64,000 nt of DNA. Origin: Pseudomonas triclosanedens. GTDB lineage: Bacteria > Pseudomonadota > Gammaproteobacteria > Pseudomonadales > Pseudomonadaceae. The translations under genes and the position numbers were made by a program. Shown in pieces: positions 20,712 to 30,345 of this stretch. A model generated the notes under the pieces. The model searched no databases. It saw nothing but the letters and a program-made list of their open reading frames with translations, and was not told the origin of the DNA. The stretch lies in contig NZ_CP113432.1 of the NCBI RefSeq assembly GCF_026686735.1, forward strand, positions 2,593,001 to 2,657,000, given 5' to 3'. Numbering within the stretch: the first letter of the stretch is position 1; each line of letters opens with the position of its first letter.

Positions 20712-21227
20712 TTACGTTCCCTGCGTCCGCAAGCGCTTCGCCCAGCCCCGCCAACCCGTGCGCCCGGCAATAGGCGAGTGCCCGCCGAGCACGCGCGGCA
20801 GGTCGCCGAAGCTCACCCAGAGCTGGCCCTGCCAGTCCAGCACACCCAGGCGCTGGCGCTCGAACTGCAACTGCACATGGCGCGGGCCGTTGGCGGCAGA
20901 CTGGCTGCGCACCTGCGGCACCACCGTGCCGCTGATCCAGCGTCGCAGCGAGCCATAGTCCGGCACGTTGAACAGCACCAGCGCCTGGTACACGCCGGAC
21001 TCGCTCAACAGCAGGTAGTCGAACTCCAATCCGTTGTCGGCCAGCAGCCGCTCGCAGCGTACCTGATCATCCGCCATGCGCATGGCCATGCGCTCCACAT
21101 GCGGGTAGCCCGCCAGGCGGCAGAAGTCGGAGAGGATGAACCAGACCTGATCGTCGATCAGCAGAGAGCGCAGTTGGCGGCGGTTGCGGATGAAGGGGAG
21201 TGGGGTTGGGAGGGAAGAGTCGTCCAT
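20712..21227 (-). CDS. BRO-N domain protein
   Basis: About 171 residues from the ATG at 21227, with an in-frame GTG 9 bases earlier as an alternative. The N-terminal half resembles the BRO-N domain of phage antirepressor-like proteins: LRSLLIDDQVWFILSDFCRLAG followed by ESGVYQALVLFNVPDYGSLR and RWISGTVVPQVR. The C-terminal half (RLGVLDWQGQLWVSFGDLPR) looks like a second, shorter copy of the same fold. BRO-N proteins are common in phages and in chromosomal islands. It sits beside a 500-bp lower-GC stretch with no clear gene, which suggests transfer. Confidence 0.7.
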   Translation of the reverse strand: MDDSSLPTPLPFIRNRRQLRSLLIDDQVWFILSDFCRLAGYPHVERMAMRMADDQVRCERLLADNGLEFDYLLLSESGVYQALVLFNVPDYGSLRRWISGTVVPQVRSQSAANGPRHVQLQFERQRLGVLDWQGQLWVSFGDLPRVLGGHSPIAGRTGWRGWAKRLRTQGT

Positions 21228-21752
21228 TTCAGTCACATCTCTACTACGAGCAGACCACCAGCGGACGATGTTGGATCAGCAGCCACACGAACCAACGCGC
21301 CACGTTCTGGTGGACGGCCCAAATGGTTGAGCCGCCGATACAGATCGGCGATTGTCTCTGAGTGTTTCGGGCTGCTAATCCCGGCCCCGTCGATTTCACG
21401 GGGCCGGGGGAAAGTAGAAGAGCCAAACTACCGCGCGCAAGTACAGCAAGGTATCCAACCCGCTTCGGTGCAGAACTGTGTTTTCTGTCCCAGACACTGG
21501 GCTTGGTGCCTCATTTGTTCAGTCCGCAAATGTCGTGGAGCTTGCTCAGATTTTTTTCGTTCAGCTTTGCTCTAAGTAATTCGTTGTTGCACGACTCGCT
21601 ACCTTTGGCCTTTTAGCCACTCGATTGGCGCCATCGTTCGGCTGATGGTCTTGGGCTTTTTCCCTTGGCAGTTAGCCAATCCAGAAACTTCATTACCGCT
21701 AGTTCTCTTGTCGCTGAATTTCAGTCGCTGCTTTGCTATGAGTTGGGCGCGA
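21228..21752. other. lower-GC intergenic stretch beside the BRO-N gene
   Basis: About 525 bp of visibly lower GC than the rest of the window, with many T-runs and no frame that has a ribosome-binding site and typical codon use. A short perfect hairpin CGGCCCCGTcgatttcACGGGGCCG occurs near 21380-21410. It looks like a relic of foreign DNA, possibly phage, but no specific gene was recognised. Confidence 0.5.
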
Positions 21753-22907
21753 CTATTCCCCGCCCACCCCATTCCTCTGATGCCGATAAACACTCACCGC
21801 CTCATAAACCGCCTTCCTCAAACGGTTGATGCCACCAATCGGCCGGTGTTCCGGCAGTGCGTGCCAAGGGTTGAAGGAGAGGTTGTCGCAGGCGAGGTTC
21901 TGCTCGCGGCTGTCGAAGTCCTGGGGCGGGATGGTGACGGTGGCGACGGTCTGGAAGGGGGCGTCCTTTTCGCTCCATTCGACGCTGGTGTCTTCGATGG
22001 GCATGTATTTGCTCGGGTCCTGCTTTTGTACTTGCAGGGCGAAGCAGGCGGGCACGCGGTCTACCGAGAGTTGCTGGTACATGGCGGTGCGCAGGAAGTT
22101 GGGGAGCTTTTCGTTGAGTTTGGGTAGCTGATAGGCCGGGCAGCCTTCGGCCTGCGGGATGACGCGGTACTTGATGTTGTTCTCCTCGCCCAGCTTGTAG
22201 GGAGCGATGCCGTTGTAGCCGGTCTGGAACGGGCTGTCGGGCGCGGGGGCGAGGGTTTGCAGGGCGATGATGAGGTGGCGGATTTCCCAGGTGCTGGGCT
22301 TCCAGCTGGGGAAGAAGGCGCCGGCCTTCTGGCCGCTGGCCTGGGCGGCGAAGTTCTGTCGGTATTCGGCGACGTCGCGCACGAAGAACACCGGGTGGTT
22401 GAACATGACGAAATCCTGCTCGGTGTCGTGGCCTTTGCCGGGCATCAGTTTGGTGCCGGGTACGTCGAGCAGTTTGATGGCCATGCCGCGGGCGTCGCGG
22501 GTGGCGTCGAATTGTGGATAGGCGTTGCCGTTGGAGAAACGCACCATCGCCTGCCAGTGCTTGCCTGGCTCGGCGAACACACCCTGGCGCAGGCCGGGGG
22601 CGAGGTCGCTGCTGACGGTGACGTCGGCCTTCACGCAGCCGTGAGCCTTGGCGTGGGCGTCACGCAGCACGCGGGTGTTGTCGCGGTGCTGTTCGACGAT
22701 GCGCACGGCGTCTTCGATGATGGCCTGGGTGAGCTGGGCTTCGCCCGGCGGGATTTCTTCCTGGGCGGAGACGGGGCCGGAGAATTTCCAGGCGTAGTAG
22801 AGGCTGCCGATGCCCCAGCCGAGCAGGCCGATGGCGATGATGGCAACGAGCAGACGGCCAAGCCATTTGCCGAAAAAGAGCCAGATACGGATGAGCAGGG
22901 ACTGCAT
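21753..22907 (-). CDS. catalase family (catalase-like haem) protein, membrane-anchored
   Basis: A 384-residue protein with an N-terminal transmembrane anchor (about residues 18-40) and a catalase-fold domain. The region KAHGCVKADVTV, then RQGVFAEPGKHWQAMVRFSN, DARGMAIKLLDVPG and TEQDFVMFNHPVFF is the distal-side and substrate-channel core of the small catalase-like proteins rather than of classical catalases. It is shorter than true monofunctional catalases and lacks their NADPH domain. It lies downstream of the di-haem cytochrome on the same strand. Family relatives act as peroxygenases or lipid hydroperoxide enzymes, and the substrate here is unknown. Confidence 0.82.
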   Translation of the reverse strand: MQSLLIRIWLFFGKWLGRLLVAIIAIGLLGWGIGSLYYAWKFSGPVSAQEEIPPGEAQLTQAIIEDAVRIVEQHRDNTRVLRDAHAKAHGCVKADVTVSSDLAPGLRQGVFAEPGKHWQAMVRFSNGNAYPQFDATRDARGMAIKLLDVPGTKLMPGKGHDTEQDFVMFNHPVFFVRDVAEYRQNFAAQASGQKAGAFFPSWKPSTWEIRHLIIALQTLAPAPDSPFQTGYNGIAPYKLGEENNIKYRVIPQAEGCPAYQLPKLNEKLPNFLRTAMYQQLSVDRVPACFALQVQKQDPSKYMPIEDTSVEWSEKDAPFQTVATVTIPPQDFDSREQNLACDNLSFNPWHALPEHRPIGGINRLRKAVYEAVSVYRHQRNGVGGE

Positions 22908-23009
22908 GGCACGGGGTCCTTTCGTGTTCTTTTTCTTGTGGAGGGGTTTCCCCTCTCCCTGACCCTTTCCCTTGTGGGCTAGGGGATTGCTGCGCTGGCG
23001 CGGCGGCTT

Positions 23010-23060
23010 GCCGGAGCAGGGCGGTGGCCCTGGCTCCGGCGCTCTCCCGGTAGGAGAGGG
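23010..23060. repeat. hairpin-forming GC-rich intergenic sequence
   Basis: GCCGGAGCAGGGC / GCCCTGGCTCCGGC (23010-23022 / 23027-23040, one bulge) is followed by CTCTCC-5-GGAGAG (23042-23058). This structured 50-bp block fills most of the 160-bp gap between the two haem-protein genes and could lower expression of the second one or stabilise the first transcript. Confidence 0.5.
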
Positions 23061-23067
23061 TGCGGCC

Positions 23068-24975
23068 TTATTCGCACTTCGGTCCGGGTGTCCACGGCGG
23101 GGTGGGCACGTTCTGGTCGAGCCTGGCTTCGTACTCGGCGTTGCCCAGCACCTTCAGGTATTCCACCAGCGCCCAGCGCTCTTCGGGGGAGAGGGCGCGG
23201 CCGATGACGCCGTCCTTGCGGCAGCCGTCGCGGAACTCGTGGCCGCGGTTGGCGTTGCCGGTAACGCTGGTTTTGTAGAGGAAGCCGCCGGGGAACTTCT
23301 CGGTGCGGTAGCCGGCGTACTTGGGGTCGTACTCGAAGGTGCCGACCCAGAACTGGCTGTCGCGCTCGGCCACCGGAGAGAGCAGCTGGAACAGGTTGGG
23401 CACCGAGCCGTTGTGGAGGAACGGCGGGGTGGCCCAGATGCCGTCCAGCGGGCGGGCCTTGTAGGCGCGCAGTTCCTGTACGCCAATGGGCAGGCCGTAG
23501 CCGTTCATCTGCTGCTGTTGTTCGGGGCCGATGTGGGCGTCGCGGTAGGCACGCTGCTCGACGAAGGCGGTGACGTAGGCCAGGCCCTTGGCGGCGGAGA
23601 TTTTCGACAGGTCCAGCGGCACGTCGCTCTGCGGGTAGAGGTGGACGTTCATGCCCTTGAGTTCGTCGGCCTTGAGCTTGAGCGCGCGGACGTCGTAGGT
23701 GTTGTCGGCGATGTTGTCGGCGGTGGTGGGGTCGGTGCCGATTTCGCTGGTGGGGACCATCTTCATGCGCCACTCGGGCACGCGCGCCGGGGCGATGTAG
23801 TCCTGGGCGCCGGGCTCCTTGACGTGGGGGCCGTGGCAGTAGACGCAGTTGGCCTGGAACAGGGCGCGGCCCTGGGAGGCTTTCTTCAGGTCGATTTCGC
23901 CGAAGACGTCTTTCGGCCAGGCCGGCGGCTGCAGGTGCTTGAGGGTTTCTTCGAGGGTGTAGAGGTCACGCAGGCGCACGCTGGAGGCGTAGCGCTCGTC
24001 GCCCTGTACGGGGGTGCCATCGGTTTCGAACATGCGCAGGGTGGCGCCTACGCCGAGGGCTTCGCCGATGTTGCGGGCCATCGGCTGCATGGCCGAGCCA
24101 TTCCACTGTACCCAGTCGAATTTCCAGATGTCCCACACTTGCGGGTAGTTCACCGGGGCGTTGGCGACGCGGTAGTTGGCGGGGTCGATGCCGTCGCCGA
24201 ACACGCCGTTGGCGATGCGCCCGAAGGCGTCGGCGCGGCCAGGGCCTTCGAGAGTAGGGTAGAGGCCGCGGTGGGTGTCATTCCAGGCGGTGGAGAGCAG
24301 GGTGCCGAGAACGTTGCGCACGTCGCGCTTGAGCGCAGCCTTGCCCTTGGGATAGCGCTCGCCCAGCACGCCTTTGGCGAAGCGGTCGAACTTCCACGGG
24401 ACGTAGTAGGTGGCGGCGAGGCTGGCGCCCAGCGCCTGGCCGAAGGCGCCGCCGCGCAGGGTGGGCACGGTGGAGGCGATGGAGTGCATGGCGGCGCCGC
24501 CGTCGATACGCACGGCGGTGCCTTTGTAGCGCAGCTCGCCGGTGTGGCAGGCGGAGCAGGTGATGTCGAGGTACCAGGCGCCGGTCTCGCCGTCCTGGTG
24601 GCGGGCGAAGCCGACGGGCAGGTTACCGGGGTTGTTCGGGCTGGCGGCCTTGGTATCGTCGACGTCGCGGCCTATCTGCTCGGGTTCGATGAGGAAGCCG
24701 AAGCGGGCGAGGTTTTCGGGGCTGGCGAACTTGTCCTTCGAGAAGGGCTGTTCGAGGTGGGTGAACCAGTCGTAGTGCAGGCCTTTTACCTGGGTGCCCT
24801 GGGGCGTGTAGTAGTAGGTCTGGCGGTCCTCCGGGCTCCATTGGTCGAGGTGGAGCATCTTTTCCGGCGGGGTGTACTGCGGCAGGTTGGGGTATGCGGT
24901 GTACCACGCAATGAGTGCACCGATCAAAAGAGCCAGCAAAAGGACTGCAAGCAGGACGCGTCCGAGAATGCGCAT
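23068..24975 (-). CDS. membrane-anchored di-haem cytochrome c (MauG/RoxA-like)
   Basis: A 635-residue protein with an N-terminal membrane anchor or uncleaved signal (about residues 5-25) and two c-type haem motifs, CSACH at 140-144 and CVYCH at 377-381. The C-terminal segment PPFLHNGSVPNLFQLL is characteristic of the bacterial di-haem peroxidase (CcpA/MauG) superfamily. The size and wide haem spacing resemble the RoxA branch of di-haem oxygenases more than ordinary 35-kDa cytochrome c peroxidases. The ATG at 24975 follows AAGGAAG. It probably forms an operon with the catalase-like gene. The substrate is unknown. Confidence 0.85.
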   Translation of the reverse strand: MRILGRVLLAVLLLALLIGALIAWYTAYPNLPQYTPPEKMLHLDQWSPEDRQTYYYTPQGTQVKGLHYDWFTHLEQPFSKDKFASPENLARFGFLIEPEQIGRDVDDTKAASPNNPGNLPVGFARHQDGETGAWYLDITCSACHTGELRYKGTAVRIDGGAAMHSIASTVPTLRGGAFGQALGASLAATYYVPWKFDRFAKGVLGERYPKGKAALKRDVRNVLGTLLSTAWNDTHRGLYPTLEGPGRADAFGRIANGVFGDGIDPANYRVANAPVNYPQVWDIWKFDWVQWNGSAMQPMARNIGEALGVGATLRMFETDGTPVQGDERYASSVRLRDLYTLEETLKHLQPPAWPKDVFGEIDLKKASQGRALFQANCVYCHGPHVKEPGAQDYIAPARVPEWRMKMVPTSEIGTDPTTADNIADNTYDVRALKLKADELKGMNVHLYPQSDVPLDLSKISAAKGLAYVTAFVEQRAYRDAHIGPEQQQQMNGYGLPIGVQELRAYKARPLDGIWATPPFLHNGSVPNLFQLLSPVAERDSQFWVGTFEYDPKYAGYRTEKFPGGFLYKTSVTGNANRGHEFRDGCRKDGVIGRALSPEERWALVEYLKVLGNAEYEARLDQNVPTPPWTPGPKCE

Positions 24976-25202
24976 CGAAACTTCCTTGTCATGTGTACGA
25001 AAAATATTCGGACGTTTATGCCAACTGCGCGGCTCATTGGCAAGGTGATGCCGCACTGAGCCCAGGGTTTTTATGGTGGGTTACGCAGACTCCTGGCGTT
25101 GGGACGGGGGATCAGCATGCTCCATTCAGCCTGCGGACCTGCATCCTGCCAACCTCGGGACGCGCTGTACGGTGGGGGCGCGTACCGATGTCTGGCGACC
25201 GC

Positions 25203-25667
25203 TCAGGATGCGGAACGCAGTTCCAGCAGCAGGCTCAGGCAGATGACGATGCCGACCAGCACGCCAACCAGGCTGGCGATGATCAGCGGCCAGCGCAGGC
25301 TGCGGCTGTCGTCTTCGTCGTCGGGCAGGTGCGCGCGGATGGCGGGCCAGAGCGGGTCCGGTGGCGGCAGTTCGGGCAAGGGTTCGTCACAGGGCGGTGG
25401 TGGTGGGTGGCCGGCGCGCTGGTAGAGCAGGGCGACCATCCAGTCGAGGGCGGCGCTGCGCGTGGGGTGGTAGCGCTCGGCATCGGTCCAGACGTGCAGG
25501 AATGTATCCACCAGCAGGGCATCGGCCGTGTCCTGATCGGCGCACAGGCGCAGCGCCAGCGGATACAGGCGCGATGCGGTACAGCGGTAGAGCGTGGCGA
25601 AGGCGCGCGCATCGCCGTCTCCGCTCTCGGCCAGCAGATGGCTGAGGAAGCCTTCGTTGTCTTCGAT
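25203..25667 (-). CDS. sigma-70 region-2-like protein with C-terminal membrane anchor
   Basis: About 154 residues. Residues 5 to about 85 resemble region 2 of ECF sigma factors (GDARAFATLYRCTASRLYPL; ALLVDTFLHVWTDAERY), followed by a proline-rich linker and one transmembrane helix at 126-148. No region 4 is present. No ATG, GTG or TTG exists in frame after the pobA stop. The only position with a ribosome-binding site is an ATC at 25667 with GGAGG five bases upstream, so either ATC is the start or the original ATG has mutated. It lies about 100 bp downstream of pobA. Confidence 0.6.
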   Translation of the reverse strand: MEDNEGFLSHLLAESGDGDARAFATLYRCTASRLYPLALRLCADQDTADALLVDTFLHVWTDAERYHPTRSAALDWMVALLYQRAGHPPPPPCDEPLPELPPPDPLWPAIRAHLPDDEDDSRSLRWPLIIASLVGVLVGIVICLSLLLELRSAS

Positions 25668-25768
25668 GGTGGCCTCCGGCTGTGTCGCGGCGAGCGAGGG
25701 GCGCGAAGGTAAGGATAGATGGCGCGGATTTCCCCGGTATGCGCCGGGGAAATCCTTGCGGCGGAGTT

Positions 25769-27031
<1,263 letters not shown>

Positions 27032-27072
27032 TTAGAAGGTAATTTCCAACAGTCTTCTTGGACATTTCATGG

Positions 27073-27954
27073 ATGTGGGCGGTGATCGAACAACTGCGCG
27101 ACAAACCAGTCCCGGTGTTCCGGCTGTACGGCGAGACATCCGTGTGGCCAACGCCGGACCTGATCCACTGTGAGTCCATCGCCTCGCGCAGCCGTTTGCA
27201 CGACTGGGAAATCCGTCCCCATCGCCACGGCGATCTGGTGCAGTTGCTTTATGTGCAGTCCGGTGCGGCGGAGCTGGAGGTGGAGGGGCGGGTGACGTCG
27301 ATCCGCGAGGCGTCGCTGCAGGTGACGCCGGCGCTCGCCGTGCATGGCTTTCGCTTCGCCGAGGATGTGCAGGGCTGGGTGTTGAGCATGGGCCTGCCGC
27401 TGGCCGAGCAACTTGGCCGGCTGCTGGAGAGTTCGGTGCTGGAGCAGCCGGGCTGCTTCGTGGTGGGTGAGGGGCGGCGGCACCTGGATTCGCTGTTCGA
27501 GTCGATCGATAGCGAGTACGCGCAGCAATCGCCGGGACGCGACCTGATGCTGCAGTCGCTGCTCAATGTGCTGTTGGTGTGGCTCAGCCGTCAGGCGCTT
27601 GCGCAGTCTCGCGCGGAAACCAGCCAGCAGGATCGTGGCGTCGAGCATGTGCAGGCATTCGCCCGGCTGCTGGAGCGCGACTTCCGTTTACACCGCCCCA
27701 TCGAGCACTACGCGGCGGCGCTGGGTATCAGCGCCGCGCACCTGAACGCGCTGTGCCGGCGGCTGGCCGGGCAGTCGGCGTTGCAGATGATCCACCAGCG
27801 CCTGCTGCTGGAGGCCAAGCGGCAACTGGTGTACACCACGCAGACTATCCAGCAGGTGTCCGATGACCTGGGCTTTTCCGAGCCGGCGTATTTTTCCCGC
27901 TTCTTCAAGCGCTTCGCCGGGATGTCGCCCCGTGCTTTCCGTGAACCACGTTGA
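27073..27954 (+). CDS. pobR: PobR, AraC-family activator of pobA
   Basis: About 293 residues with an N-terminal cupin-like sensing domain (IRPHRHGDLVQLLYVQSG) and a C-terminal AraC/XylS DNA-binding domain (HYAAALGISAAHLNALCRRL; TIQQVSDDLGFSEPAYFSRF). Divergent orientation next to pobA identifies it as the AraC-type PobR of pseudomonads, which activates pobA in response to 4-hydroxybenzoate. The start is uncertain: ATG 27073 is used here, with TTG 27058 and GTG 27082 in frame. It ends 6 bp before pcaQ, so the two regulators are probably cotranscribed. Confidence 0.9.
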   Translation: MWAVIEQLRDKPVPVFRLYGETSVWPTPDLIHCESIASRSRLHDWEIRPHRHGDLVQLLYVQSGAAELEVEGRVTSIREASLQVTPALAVHGFRFAEDVQGWVLSMGLPLAEQLGRLLESSVLEQPGCFVVGEGRRHLDSLFESIDSEYAQQSPGRDLMLQSLLNVLLVWLSRQALAQSRAETSQQDRGVEHVQAFARLLERDFRLHRPIEHYAAALGISAAHLNALCRRLAGQSALQMIHQRLLLEAKRQLVYTTQTIQQVSDDLGFSEPAYFSRFFKRFAGMSPRAFREPR

Positions 27955-27960
27955 GTTGCC

Positions 27961-28890
27961 ATGAATATCGATTCGCGTATCAAGTTCCGCCACCTGGTGT
28001 GTTTCCTGGAAGTCGCGCGGCAGGGCAGCCTGGCCCGCGCGGCGGACCGCCTGGCGGTGAGCCAGCCGGCAATCTCGAAGACGCTCAAGGAGCTGGAAGA
28101 CTTGCTCGCTGCCAGCCTGTTCGAGCGCGGCAAGAGCGGCGCCAGCCTGACCGAGGCGGGCGTTGCCTTCCTGCGCTACGCCGGGCCGTGCGTGCAGGCG
28201 CTGCGAGACGGTGTGAACAGCCTGCGCGGCGGTGAATATGCGTCCAGTACGGTGCGTCTTGGGGCGCTTTCCACCGTGGAAAGCCTGCTGATGCCGGAGG
28301 TGGTGCGACGTCTGCACGAGCGGCATCCGGCGCTGGTGGTGAGCGTGACGGGCGGGCCGAGTGCGCATCTGCTGTCGCAGTTGCGGGTTGGCGACCTGGA
28401 CCTGGTCATCGGCCGCATGACCGAGAGTCCGCAGATCCAGGGGCTGGCTTTCGAGCACCTCTATAGCGAGTCGATGACGCTGGTGGCCCGCGCCGGTCAC
28501 CCACTGGCCGAACGTCCGCTATCGCCTTCGGCGCTGGAGGACTGGCCGCTGGTGCTTCCTTCGGCGGGTACCACCATTCGCAAGTCCGCCGACAGCCTGC
28601 TGGTGCAGAGCGACCTGGGCCAGCCTCGGCGGCGCCTGGAAACGCTCTCCACCGTGCTCGCCCGGCGTTACGTGTTGAGCAGCGATGCGCTGTGGATCGC
28701 GCCACTGGATTCGGTGCGCCTGGACCTGCGCAGCGGCGAGATGGTCGAGCTGCCGCTGGACGTGCAGGAACCGGGCGGTTCGGTAGGCGTGTGCAGCAAC
28801 TCGACGCTGCCGCTGTCGCTGGGCGCGCATTGGTGTCTGGAGGTGCTGCGCGAGGTGGGCGAGGCGTATCGCGAGGGTACTTATCCATAA
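27961..28890 (+). CDS. pcaQ: PcaQ, LysR-family regulator of protocatechuate genes
   Basis: A 309-residue LysR-type regulator. The N-terminal winged helix-turn-helix is typical (FRHLVCFLEVARQGSLARAA; LAVSQPAISKTLKELEDLL), followed by an effector-binding domain. Its position directly upstream of pcaHG matches PcaQ, which activates protocatechuate dioxygenase genes in response to pathway intermediates. The stop codon overlaps a palindrome that matches the PcaQ operator reported in Sinorhizobium. Confidence 0.93.
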   Translation: MNIDSRIKFRHLVCFLEVARQGSLARAADRLAVSQPAISKTLKELEDLLAASLFERGKSGASLTEAGVAFLRYAGPCVQALRDGVNSLRGGEYASSTVRLGALSTVESLLMPEVVRRLHERHPALVVSVTGGPSAHLLSQLRVGDLDLVIGRMTESPQIQGLAFEHLYSESMTLVARAGHPLAERPLSPSALEDWPLVLPSAGTTIRKSADSLLVQSDLGQPRRRLETLSTVLARRYVLSSDALWIAPLDSVRLDLRSGEMVELPLDVQEPGGSVGVCSNSTLPLSLGAHWCLEVLREVGEAYREGTYP

Positions 28891-28906
28891 CCTTCTGGTT
28901 ATGGAT
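28883..28906. promoter_or_regulatory. PcaQ operator upstream of pcaHG
   Basis: A perfect 10-bp inverted repeat, ATCCATAACC-TTCT-GGTTATGGAT. Its core ATAACC-N4-GGTTA(T/A) matches the PcaQ-binding site described for S. meliloti. It overlaps the pcaQ stop codon and lies about 100 bp before the pcaH start, in the usual place for a LysR activator site. Confidence 0.75.
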
Positions 28907-29007
28907 GGCGGGCATCTTTTCAGTTTTCCGCGTTGGCTTTGCTGGCGACACTGCGTCGCACTGCCTGATGCAACAGGCTCCTATAAATCCAACAAGAGGA
29001 GACCGAC

Positions 29008-29727
29008 ATGTCCGACGCGGAAAACAGCCGCTTCGTCATTCGCGACCGAAACTGGCACCCCAAGGGGCTTACGCCCGACTACAAGACTTCCATTACACGC
29101 TCGCCGCGCCAGGCGTTGGTGAGCATTCCCCAGTCGATCTCCGAAACCAGCGGCCCGGACTTCTCGCACCTGAAAATGGGCGAGCACGACAACGACCTGC
29201 TACTGAACTTCAACCACGGCGGCTTGCCCATCGGCGAGCGGATCCTCGTCTGCGGCCGGGTCATGGACCAGTATGGCAAGCCCGTGCCGCATACCCTGGT
29301 GGAAATGTGGCAGGCCAACGCCGGCGGCCGCTACCGTCACAAGAACGACCGCTATCTGGCGCCGCTGGACCCTAACTTCGGTGGCGTTGGACGTGCGCTG
29401 ACCGACAGCGAGGGGCGCTATTGCTTCCGCACCGTGAAGCCCGGCCCGTACCCGTGGCGCAACGGCCCCAACGACTGGCGCCCGGCGCATATCCATTTCT
29501 CCATCAGCGGGCCGTCGATCTCCACCCGGCTGATCACCCAGTTGTATTTCGAGGGCGATCCGCTGATTCCGAAGTGCCCCATCGTCAAGTCGATCGCCAA
29601 CCCGGACGCTGTCCAGACGCTGATCGCCCGTCTCGACTTGAGCAACGCCAACCCGATGGATTGCCTGGCCTATCGCTTCGACATCGTGTTGCGCGGCCAG
29701 CGCCAGACCCACTTCGAGAATCGCTGA
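29008..29727 (+). CDS. pcaH: protocatechuate 3,4-dioxygenase beta subunit
   Basis: A 239-residue beta subunit of the intradiol dioxygenase that opens protocatechuate to 3-carboxy-cis,cis-muconate. The four Fe(III) ligands are present: Tyr109 (GGRYRH), Tyr148 (GPYPWR), His161 and His163 (PAHIHFS). They correspond to the Tyr408/447 and His460/462 set of the P. putida enzyme. The ATG at 29008 has AGAGGAG upstream. It is followed by pcaG after 12 bp. Confidence 0.98.
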   Translation: MSDAENSRFVIRDRNWHPKGLTPDYKTSITRSPRQALVSIPQSISETSGPDFSHLKMGEHDNDLLLNFNHGGLPIGERILVCGRVMDQYGKPVPHTLVEMWQANAGGRYRHKNDRYLAPLDPNFGGVGRALTDSEGRYCFRTVKPGPYPWRNGPNDWRPAHIHFSISGPSISTRLITQLYFEGDPLIPKCPIVKSIANPDAVQTLIARLDLSNANPMDCLAYRFDIVLRGQRQTHFENR

Positions 29728-29739
29728 GGAGGACCGACC

Positions 29740-30345
29740 ATGCCTATCGAACTACTGCCGGAAACTCCCTCGCAGACGGCTGGCCCCTATGTACACATCG
29801 GCCTTGCGCTGGCCGCCGCTGGCAACCCGGCCCGCGACCAGGAAATCTGGAGCGAGATGGCCAAGCCTGGCGCGCCGGGCGAGCACATTCTGCTGGTCGG
29901 CAGCGTCTACGACGGTAATGGCCACCTGATCCGCGATTCCTTCCTGGAGTTGTGGCAGGCCGATCACCGGGGCGTGTACGACAGTGCCTTCGACCTGGAA
30001 AAGCCATTCAACGGCTTCGGCCGCACGGCGACCACCTTCGACGCCGGCGAGTGGCAGGTGCGTACCATCAAGCCCGGCGTGGTGAAGAACGCCGCCGGCG
30101 TGCCGATGGCGCCGCATATCAACGTGTCGCTGTTCGCCCGCGGTATCAACATCCACTTGCAGACGCGTCTGTACTTCGACGACGAGGCCCAGGCCAACGC
30201 GCAGGACCCGGTGCTGAACCTGATCGAACAGCCCGAACGTCGGCAGACGCTGATCGCGAAGCGTTGCGAGGTGGACGGAAAGCTCGCTTACCGCTTTGAT
30301 ATCCGCGTCCAGGGTGATGCTGAAACGGTGTTCTTTGATTTTTGA
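29740..30345 (+). CDS. pcaG: protocatechuate 3,4-dioxygenase alpha subunit
   Basis: A 201-residue alpha subunit that pairs with PcaH. The shared intradiol fold is visible (VGSVYDGNGHLIRDSFLELW; MAPHINVSLFARGINIHLQT) but the iron ligands are replaced, as normal for the alpha chain. A GAGGAGG ribosome-binding site precedes the ATG. The 3' end overlaps the next gene by 29 bp, implying translational coupling. Confidence 0.97.
   Translation: MPIELLPETPSQTAGPYVHIGLALAAAGNPARDQEIWSEMAKPGAPGEHILLVGSVYDGNGHLIRDSFLELWQADHRGVYDSAFDLEKPFNGFGRTATTFDAGEWQVRTIKPGVVKNAAGVPMAPHINVSLFARGINIHLQTRLYFDDEAQANAQDPVLNLIEQPERRQTLIAKRCEVDGKLAYRFDIRVQGDAETVFFDF

Noticed and set aside
22972..25059. 695-codon plus-strand frame opposite the di-haem cytochrome
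   Set aside because: It is an antisense shadow; the minus-strand protein has two CxxCH motifs and a signal anchor.
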